Positions 56,259 to 64,000 of a stretch of DNA of 64,000 bases are shown here, in pieces (the stretch's first letter is position 1; each line of letters opens with the position of its first letter). The position numbers and the translations under genes are program-made. Below the pieces are notes generated by a model that worked only from the letters and a program-made list of their open reading frames with translations, was not told the DNA's origin and ran no database searches. The DNA is from Gyrodactylus bullatarudis. Its lineage: Eukaryota > Platyhelminthes > Monogenea > Gyrodactylidea > Gyrodactylidae. The stretch spans positions 44,035-108,034 of the forward strand of contig SSNU01000233.1 in assembly GCA_012064415.1 (NCBI GenBank). Direction: 5' to 3'.

Positions 56259-59200
56259 ATGATTGTGAGGTGTTTCTTTTCAACTAGTAAGAGGCTACTG
56301 AACATTCGAAAATGTCCTCTTCTTTTATTATTTCTGGGATTTTGCATATCCCTAGTCATACTGAATGAATGTCTTCAGGAGCCGGGATATCCGCCTGCTT
56401 ATGAGAATTTGTTTCCACCGCCAAGAAGTACTAATAGAACTTTGGGGTACGGCGAGAATGGAGTTCCAATGAAATTATCGATAGAAAAGATGAATTTCTT
56501 TGAGAAAATCGAGTACACCACGAGTTTAGGCAAGGCATCCCTGAAAATATTTGCATCTGATCGTATAAGCGTCAGGCGATATCTAAGTGATAATCGATTC
56601 GATGAGTAAGTACAAATATCTTGTTAACGATTCAGATGCAAGGTTCCAAAGCAATACACGAACCTGCCAAAGACATCAGTCATTATAATATTCCATAATG
56701 AGATCTATTCCATGCTGTTGCGTACAATTCACTCGGTACTGGACAGATCTGATCCAAACCTACTAGAGGAGATCATCTTGGTTGATGATGCCTCTACTTT
56801 TGGTATGTTTCTTCTAAATGTCATGATTTCTTAGATTACATCGAGGGTAAACTCCAGAATTACTTGACCCATTTGCCCAAGGTCCATCTCGTCAGAAAGA
56901 CTGAACGCCAAGGCATAGCAAAGGCAAGAATGGCTGGCATAGAGGTGGCCAAAGGAGAAACACTGACATTCCTCGACTCGCACATGGAAGTATTGCCTGG
57001 CTGGCTGGAGCCATTGCTTGAGCAAATTCAGAGGGATCCCAACAGCATTGCTGAGCCTAAATTAATCACGATCGAAGTGGATCTTGGATTACCAGGCAAG
57101 TATATGAAATACTGCCCTATTGGAGGATTTTTTTGGTCGCTAGACTTTGTTTGGGGTTATCCTAGGGATGCTCTGACGAGAAAATTCGAAACACCGATAA
57201 AGTTCGTAGCATAATTTAAAATATTTACAATTTCGATTTTCAGTAAAATCTTTCCAGAAATCCCATCACTGTCGGTGGAACTTTTACTATTGGAGCAAAA
57301 TTCTTCAAAAGCATTGGCTATTGGGATAAAGAGAGCGGTCTCTATGGCACCGATCATATAGAACTTTCCTTCAAGGTGATTATTATTTACTGAGAGAGAG
57401 AAACGTTTGGATCTCTGATTTTAGTTGAGCTACGGTTATTTCCCATAAGAAAGAAGGTGATGCCAATTAGTAGTAAGAATATAGCGCTTCTATTTCGTGG
57501 CATACTCATCAGCTTATACATGCCAGATTTGTTTAAAGAAAATGTGTAAAAAATATTGGTTTTATTTAAATAATATTTTTTATTTTATGGAATCACACCA
57601 TACTAACTCAGATCCTATTCATCGCTAACACCAAATACCTTTGTTCAATACCTCTATTATTTATGATAGTATTCTAAATACATTACTCACACCAACTAAT
57701 GTGATAGGGATATATTAATGAATGAATCTTACATGTATATACTTACGCACCAAAAACTGACCAATCAGATTCAAAACCAATATTTTCTACAGATTTTCTT
57801 TAAACAAATCTGGCATGTATAAGCCACGAAATAGAAGCGGTATATTCCTATCACTAATTGGCATCACCTTCTTTCTTATAGGATTATTATTTAGATATCT
57901 TTCAGACTTGGCTGTGTCATGGGAGCATATACAAAATTCCCTGTAGCTGGGTTGGTCATGCTCCTTACGTTAACGTCCAAGAGAATTGGAAACAATTGAA
58001 TTCAGTTTGGATGAAACGGGCTAAGGATCGCCTTGCTGAGGTCTGGATGGATGAATATAAGGAAATTTACTATGAAAAATCAGGTCCAAGATTAGTAATT
58101 ACTGTTCTTTTAAGTTTGGCATTTATTCTTTAGCAATATTATTTAAAATCAACATTAGATTAAATTCTTAGAGAATTACGATTATCGATCGAAAATTGAG
58201 TCATCTAAGCCTTAAATGAATTATGATGAGTTTCTAGATAGATATATAATCGATATTAAAAGACTAAAATACTTGGATATTTCCTTTTCAGAAAGATATT
58301 GGAGATTTGATGAGTCTTTTAGACATTCGCAAGAGAAAAAATTGTCATCCCTTCAGTTGGTACATGGAAAACATTTTTCCAGAAAAAATAGATCCTTTCA
58401 AACAGCCTCTACGAGGCCAGGTGAGTTTTCAATTTTAATTTCTCCAAGGTCCGCAATCCTATTACAAACCAATGTCTGGACAATTTTAATTCAACCTCTA
58501 TTTGTCAACACACAAGAATAAATGAGGTAAATTTTTGGAATTTCACAGATAATAATAAATAGCCCATTCAAATTTAGTAATCACTAGGCCAGTAAAATTT
58601 TTCGACATTTTTGACTTGACGAAATCGACATCGTTTTCTAGGTAAATTACGAGGATATGGGCCTTTTAAATTAGATTTATTAATCTTTCAAGAATATTGT
58701 AATATAATTAAACGATTAAAGAATTGCTCTTTTAGATTGCTAGTCTTGAATAATTCGTTTTGAGCATTGAGAAAGACCACAGTGTGGAGTCCACACATGG
58801 CAACCACTTGAGTGTAGGCATCACTTATGTCAGTAAATTAACAAAAAATAATAGAAAATTATTTTCTTAATTTTCATTGGATAGATTCGAAAATAAGGAA
58901 TTTTTGAAGGGATTGTTACAGTTATGGATTAAATTATCGACATTTTTTCTCACTTATAAAAAGAGATTACTTGAAATCTTAAGTAGCCTTAGTACTAAAA
59001 TGAGGTGTTTATTTTATGGCTGAAATTAGCAAATTTCGACTTTTTACCGACCTAGTAATCACTAAGCATTCAAAGTAATAATAAGAAATAATTCTGGGCT
59101 TCTTTACTCGTTACCTTTTCTCAATACTCTATTTATTCTTTCTTTAGGACAATACAATAAATGTGAGTTGAAAGAATTAGAATGAATACACTAAAACTAT

Positions 59201-62200
59201 AAGATATTTTTAATATTAATATAACTACTATAAAGTAGTTGGATACTTGTGAAATAATTTTATTGTAACTATTCAAAATGAAGATTTATACACGTAAAAT
59301 TAACTTTTATTTTATTTTTAATCTAATCATGTTAAGGTTATCTGTTAATTTATTTATGTATTCATTCAGTTTTCTTCAGAAGTAAGTAAATCAAATTTTG
59401 AATAATCGGTCTTAAGGTTTGGTATTTGACAAGCACTGGTCTGATGAGAACTGAAAACATTTGCATCAATACAAAAGGAAATCCGGGATTCCTCTATGAG
59501 TATCAATGTCAATTAGTGAAGAATCATCAAAAGTTTACGTATACTGGAGTAAGTCATTCGCTCATAACATTTACAACTGTTAGACTGAAAATATCCCTAG
59601 CACTTTATTGAAAAAGTTAATCCTTATAGTCCAACTTGATTATTTCTAGCATGCAATGTATTCAATACATCATTTTGGCAACTCATAATTGTTTATTTAA
59701 GCCTTAGAAAATATTTTGTTTACCTCCCATTTGATTGGAAATCTATTAATCTTCTGGAAAACGTTAAGATTTTAGGTCTATCATTTGTCATAATATTCGT
59801 GTTATACTAATTCAAAGAAACAAGCAAAACTGTAGTGAACAGCAAGCTAATGAACATCACGAAGCGAACATTTGCCTGGATACAAATTGAAGCTAATCCA
59901 ACGCACTTCAAAGTTGTTAAATGGTCGTAACAAAGATGTCATCCCAAAACTGAAACAAAGAGGTGTGATCTACCAGTTCACGTGTTCTTGTGGATCAACT
60001 TATGTCGGTCAAACAACTCGATCCCTTGGTGAGAGAACATTTGAATCCGAAGCACGCCAGTTCAGTCCAAGCTCATATCAGAGAGACAGGCCACACAGCA
60101 GATTAATCCAATTTCAAAATCCTCTATCAGGTCAATCCTGGTGAACCTTGCAAAGTGAGAGCGTCAAATCTCGAAAGCGCGGAGAAACACTTCATTAACA
60201 AGCTGAAGCCGGACTTGTGCGTGCAAAAGATGATGGCAATGAAATTAGGTTTCAAAGGCCGTGAAGTTCATATAAAGAGGAAACAAATTTCAAAGATTTG
60301 TGAGGTCCTGAACCCAATCGGCAAACCAACAATCAGTTCTACACAGATTGAAACTAGGGATGAACCTGAAAACAACGAGAAGTTGACAACAGTCAATAAC
60401 CATCTATCTCTAGTGCAATGCAGTGGCCCAGTTACAATTACAGAATTGGAAAAATGTGAAACCAACGAGAAGTCAACAACAGTTGATAATCAGACTAAAA
60501 GCCAACCTGTAATTAGCGAGCTCAGAAATGGAAAGACACGCCCAACAACGAGGAGAAAACGGGACAGACATAGCGGACAACTGCAAATTACAACTTTCAT
60601 CAAAAAGCAAAAACAATTATCAGATTGAAAGAAAAATTAATTTGCAGTAAAACAACCTCTCACCCTCATTCCTTCAGAGCAATCAATCAACCGATATTGA
60701 CCAATGGAAGGGCACGAATTTATACATTGTAATAGTATTTATATCGTAACCGGGGTAGAGTCTGATGAGACCCGGCGAAATATAACGTTTATCACTATAA
60801 TATACGTCTGTCTTCTCCTACCTTCCTCATGAGTTCAGAAATCAATAGCAGTCAAAGAAAGTTGTTTTTTTCCAAAAATTTAGTCTATATTATTAAAAAA
60901 TAAAAGTTGATTTTGTGAGCCTATGGATGTCTAATTTATCCAACCAATTTTCATAAAATTTTAACCAGTCATATATTACCCCACGGACCATGTTCGTAGC
61001 GAAAAAAAATTCTAGATTTGGCCTTAGTTGGGCCGTAATCTCCATCAGAACCGAAAAAGTGGTTGACCAATCAGTTGGCTTCATTTTTAACACCTAAGCT
61101 TACTTCTTATTGGTCCAATCTAAGCTTCAATTTCTTAGTCTTGATACAAAAAAGAGCTTTTTTGAATTTTACAAAACACTGCGTAGCGGGTTCGGATCAG
61201 CTAGTTTTGTTTAAAACCATTTTTCTGAAAATCTATTTCTCAAGGTCATAGATTAAAAGTAAAATAACATTTTTGTCGATTAAACGAACTGTAGATTCGT
61301 AATCAACTTATTCACAAATCATAGGTTGGGATTCATTTGAGTATTCCTCTTCCAACTCTTCATGATGATGGAAATTCATTATTTTGATAAATTGAAAAAA
61401 ACACTTTTTCAAAAATCAAGGTAATACTGAATTAAAATGTACTCATATTTTCTTTACTTATCACTGATAAGTTATCAGTGATAACTAGGGTCTCAAAAAA
61501 GTACAATTTGGTCTATTTTTACTCTAGACAAAGGGCTGGATGAGTTTTAATAATCTGAAGAAAAAATCTGCTTATCGAATCCTATTTAAAAGATGGCTGG
61601 TACTATTTCTGTACTAAATTTTTGCCCAGATACTTTATTGTACTATTTTTCAAATTTAATCTCAGTTTTCCTCAAGTAGCTACCAACCACAATTTTCGAT
61701 GAATTGATAGCCATATTCCTGATATCGAGCTTTCATCATGGAAGAAAATAGTATCTAAAGCTAATTGATATGAAGTTGGGAATCTATGATTTTTACAGAA
61801 ATCTCGATATATTCATCAAGAATTCGAATTCATTAAAGACTTTCTGGAATCCTACTCATGTTGCCCACTTTCACCATTAGAAGAAAAAATATCTGAAAAA
61901 AATTATTTTTATGAAAAATATGGTCATTTTTCAAATTCCCATTTGGCGCCAAAATCCCATTTTTTCGAACTTTGAGCTGAAAATTTTTGTTGATTTGAAA
62001 GTGGGAGAGTGATTAATAATTGATTTTCAGGATCAAGATTAGACGAGAAAGCTGACAAGCACAGTCAAATAACCGCCAGTTACCCCATTTTTGAGAGATT
62101 TTGAATTATCGAAATGTCATTGATTTTCAAGTAGTGAAAATGATCAAATAACGAAATTGAGCATAAGATCAGATTCAGTTGAATTTATTTTCTTGTCTAA

Positions 62201-63108
62201 TCTTGATCCTGAAAATCAATTATTAATCACTCTCCCACTTTCAAATCAACAAAAATTTTCAGCTCAAAGTTCGAAAAAATGGGATTTTGGCGCCAAATGG
62301 GAATTTGAAAAATGACCATATTTTTCATAAAAATAATTTTTTTCAGATATTTTTTCTTCTAATGGTGAAAGTGGGCAACATGAGTAGGATTCCAGAAAGT
62401 CTTTAATGAATTCGAATTCTTGATGAATATATCGAGATTTCTGTAAAAATCATAGATTCCCAACTTCATATCAATTAGCTTTAGATCGTAGCTTTTTGTT
62501 AGATAATATTTCTTCATGAATTTCAAATTTCAGCTAAAAGAATATTTGTGTTTGTTTTTTGTAAAATATGCTCAAGAACAGTTGAACGGTCATTTTCTAT
62601 CATGGAAAAAAATTTGAACAAAAATCAGAAATTGACTAAGAATTCTGCAACAATTCACGGTAGAGGACTATTTTTTTTACTCCAAATCCCTTAAATTTTC
62701 TTGAAAGTACTTTTTTCTACTTATTTTTGACTCAAAAATTTTGAGTTTCTGAGATACTATTTTTTTGATAATATTTTTGAGGCCCTAGTGATAACTTATC
62801 ACCTTGCAATATGCATTTTAAGAATTTCGCATTAAAATTTATTTCTTATTTAAAAAACTGATTCTTTTATTCTTTCCAAAAGATAAAAGTGAGTCGTCTT
62901 CAGTGAAAAGTAGGATCAAAATAAGAACTCCAATCTAACAATATGATGTGTGATTTTGTAGACTTCCTATGGTCAAATTATGACAGATGACGGGTGTCTG
63001 GAGTTGGATCCAAAATCATCCTTCATTCTTGTGAAAGCATGCAAAGCAGATAATCAATATCAAATGTGGGCCTGGAAACTTTTATCTACTGATGTTCAAC
63101 AATCCTGA
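56259..63108 (+). CDS. polypeptide GalNAc-transferase, gene I (open, several insertions in introns)
   Basis: Exons: 56259-56605, 56636-56802, 56835-57201, 57258-57375, 57906-58094, 58292-58420, 58449-58526, 59148-59162, 59370-59381, 59417-59548 and 62962-63108, giving 566 residues. The anchor is [17 protein letters not shown]. Motifs: [66 protein letters not shown] and [11 protein letters not shown]. The end of exon 3 is unusual: the donor that keeps phase is GTTCGT at 57202, a weak site, paired with acceptor TTTCCAG. Intron 6 is only 28 bp (58421-58448). The 12-nt microexon here is TTTTCTTCAGAA, with a diverged sequence but the same length and phase. Intron 4 holds a MITE. Intron 10 holds a Penelope-like element and a 734-bp hairpin. 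The last exon is longer than in relatives ([15 protein letters not shown]). Confidence 0.85.
57442..57882. mobile_element. MITE with ~115-bp inverted ends in gene I intron 4
   Basis: AAGAAAGAAGGTGATGCCAA at the left is mirrored by TTGGCATCACCTTCTTTCTT at the right. The repeat continues through GCTTCTATTTCGTGGC and ATACATGCCAGATTTGTTTA. The right end lies only about 23 bp from the splice acceptor of exon 5. The target duplication could not be fixed (TTATTT occurs on both sides but not in equivalent positions). Confidence 0.8.
59813..59820 (+). repeat. left target duplication of the Penelope-like element
   Basis: CAAAGAAA, repeated at 60853-60860 (nine bases if the preceding T is included). 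The uninterrupted site is seen in gene C intron 6 at about 30634. Confidence 0.75.
59872..60628 (+). pseudogene. Penelope-like GIY-YIG endonuclease fragment, frameshifted
   Basis: Two frames cover the C-terminal end of a Penelope-type protein. The first (to 60144) has [20 protein letters not shown] followed by SLGERTFE, the GIY-YIG pattern with the CxC of Penelope endonucleases. The second (60155-60628) continues with [19 protein letters not shown] and a basic tail [12 protein letters not shown] frameshift separates the two near 60045-60150. There is no ATG start and no reverse transcriptase domain. This endonuclease normally nicks target DNA for retrotransposition. Confidence 0.8.
60745..60812 (+). 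ncRNA. hammerhead-ribozyme-like motif in the Penelope tail
   Basis: CTGATGA (60762-60768), then GACCCGGC as a minimal stem II, then GAAA (60777-60780), then a short stem III (TA...TA) and the cleavage triplet ATC (60791-60793). The bases after the triplet (ACTATA) pair with TAGAGT just before CTGATGA with one mismatch, as stem I. Hammerhead motifs are known in Penelope-like elements. The core is complete, but stem II is weak as I can draw it, so activity is uncertain. Confidence 0.5.
60853..60860 (+). repeat. right target duplication of the Penelope-like element
   Basis: CAAAGAAA, followed by GTTG as in the empty site in gene C. Confidence 0.75.
61753..62486. mobile_element. long hairpin element (~300-bp arms) in gene I intron 10
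   Basis: A 734-bp near-perfect inverted repeat. It starts ATCTAAAGCTAATTGATATG and ends with the reverse complement. The arms are 61753-62052 and 62187-62486 with a loop of about 134 bp. The marks GGCGCCAAA and GTGGGAGAGTGATTAAT occur in both arms. It is related to 53857-54429 in gene H. There is no ORF. A transcript through the intron would fold into a long double strand. Confidence 0.88.
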
Positions 63109-63582
63109 TCTCTCTTGGTTTAAGAATAATTTAAAATAAAATCTTTTTTACATTAAAATTTCAGTTAATTATACGAGGTCATGTTATTTTTACCTGAATT
63201 AAATTGGTCTCCAATTGTTAATTACGTAATGATGTTAATCTTTGATGTGATTGGTCCTGCATTTTGATTGGTTAATAAGACAACATGATTCCTAATCTAA
63301 ATCATGTTTTCTATTTCAAATGCTAAATCAATCAAGTTAATTAGAAGCTTTAACAATTGCTCAACCATTCAAGCTTTCACGAGTCGACCCCAGAATTGTA
63401 AAATTGATATGATGGCTCTAAGTTTATATTTTTTACATTAATCATTCAATAGTACTGCTTGCTTGGTAGATCAACATGAGAATATTTATTCAATCGATAG
63501 ACAGTCTTCTATTTACAAATACAGTAACTAACTATAATAAATAAAAATTGAGAGGCTGATACTCTCAGTTATTTTCTCGAGG
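63109..63582. other. intergenic spacer I-J
   Basis: No ORF or repeat is recognised. AT-rich CTATAATAAATAAAAATTGA at about 63533-63552 is the nearest TATA-like run before gene J. Confidence 0.45.
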
Positions 63583-64000
63583 ATGAGCGTAGCAATCATG
63601 TTGATTAAGAGAATCTTGCGATTTAAAAAGACTAAGCTTGTCCCAATAATAGTTTTGATCCTACTTAATATTTACTTGATAAACGAATACACACGGGAAG
63701 CTAAATATCCACCAGCCTTCGAGAATTTATCACCCCCATCCCAGAGTAATGCTACATCAAAAGGCATTGGTGAGAATGGGGAGCCTTTCAAGGTTCTACT
63801 CGACCAACTGAACCTGGCCGAGAAATGGGAGTACACACAGAATCTATTCAAAATTACATTGAATGTGTTCGCATCTGATCGTATAAGCGTCAGGCGATAT
63901 CTAAGTGATAATCGATTCGATGAGTAAGTACAAATATCTTGTTAACGATTCAGATGCAAGGTTCCAAAGCAATACACGAACCTGCCAAAGACATCAGTCA
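63583..64000 (+). CDS. polypeptide GalNAc-transferase, gene J (cut by the window end)
   Basis: Exon 1 is 63583-63923 and exon 2 starts at 63954 and runs out of the window. The signal anchor is LVPIIVLILLNIYLI, followed by the stem YPPAFENLSPPSQSN and GIGENGEPFKV. From [16 protein letters not shown] onward, including the 30-bp intron 1, the sequence is identical to genes H and I. The catalytic and lectin exons lie beyond the window, so intactness is unknown. Confidence 0.9.

Larger units (their letters stand above)
59821..60852 (+). mobile_element. 5'-truncated Penelope-like element with GIY-YIG end and ribozyme-like tail
   Basis: A 1032-bp insertion bounded by CAAAGAAA duplications. Only the 3' part of the coding region remains: the GIY-YIG endonuclease domain and a basic C-terminal tail, then a tail with a hammerhead-like motif and CCTTCCTCATGAGT. 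A second decayed copy lies at 2446-2769. No reverse transcriptase is present in this copy, so it is dead on arrival. Confidence 0.85.

Noticed and set aside
57157..57357. Minus-strand ORF of 66 codons over gene I exon 4
   Set aside because: Antisense shadow of the GalNAc-transferase exon.
1..64000. tRNA, rRNA or snRNA genes
   Set aside because: No cloverleaf with A and B boxes, rRNA core or snRNA signature was noticed on either strand. A tRNAscan-SE and Infernal run would settle it.

Overview
The window is AT-rich nuclear DNA from a metazoan. Genes are split by GT..AG introns. Many introns are very short (28-42 bp), while others are swollen by transposons. Animal DNA transposons (Merlin, Tc1, piggyBac, a hAT-derived gene), a Penelope-like retroelement and two animal-type secretory-pathway or extracellular families (polypeptide GalNAc-transferase, EMI-FAS1) point to an invertebrate. 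I cannot name the phylum from sequence alone. A 636-bp run of N lies at 20320-20955.

Left part (1-15.7 kb): one orphan internal exon on the + strand (807-1449), a decayed Penelope remnant, and a near-perfect 795-bp palindrome carrying two mirror-image copies of a 62-residue cysteine-rich protein gene. Minus-strand genes follow: a hAT-transposase-derived gene (5875-6765), an unrecognised two-exon gene (8606-10451) and a complete eight-exon TGFBI/periostin-like EMI-FAS1 gene (10728-14372). Two inverted-repeat elements sit between the first two.

Main part (15.8-64 kb): ten tandem, same-strand genes for polypeptide N-acetylgalactosaminyltransferases (type II Golgi enzymes with a GT27 catalytic domain and a ricin-type lectin domain). 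I call them A to J. The first nine run from ATG to the last exon and J is cut by the window end. Each complete gene has the same plan of up to 11 coding exons, including two microexons of 15 and 12 nt in the lectin region. A, C, F, H and I look intact. B, D and E carry frameshifts. G is open but has lost a conserved metal-ligand histidine. Neighbouring copies are identical over long stretches, introns included, yet differ abruptly in a 60-70 bp segment of exon 3, always starting just after the conserved Ala-Glu-Pro codons. This pattern of identical flanks around a swapped or hypervariable segment is the most interesting signal in the window. It suggests that the family is diversified by conversion or selection at one surface next to the active site.

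Mobile DNA has landed mainly in the long lectin-region introns: a complete Merlin element with an intron-containing transposase gene, a broken piggyBac, an intact Tc1 element with doubled terminal repeats, a 5'-truncated Penelope-like element with a hammerhead-ribozyme-like motif, and several hairpin or MITE elements.
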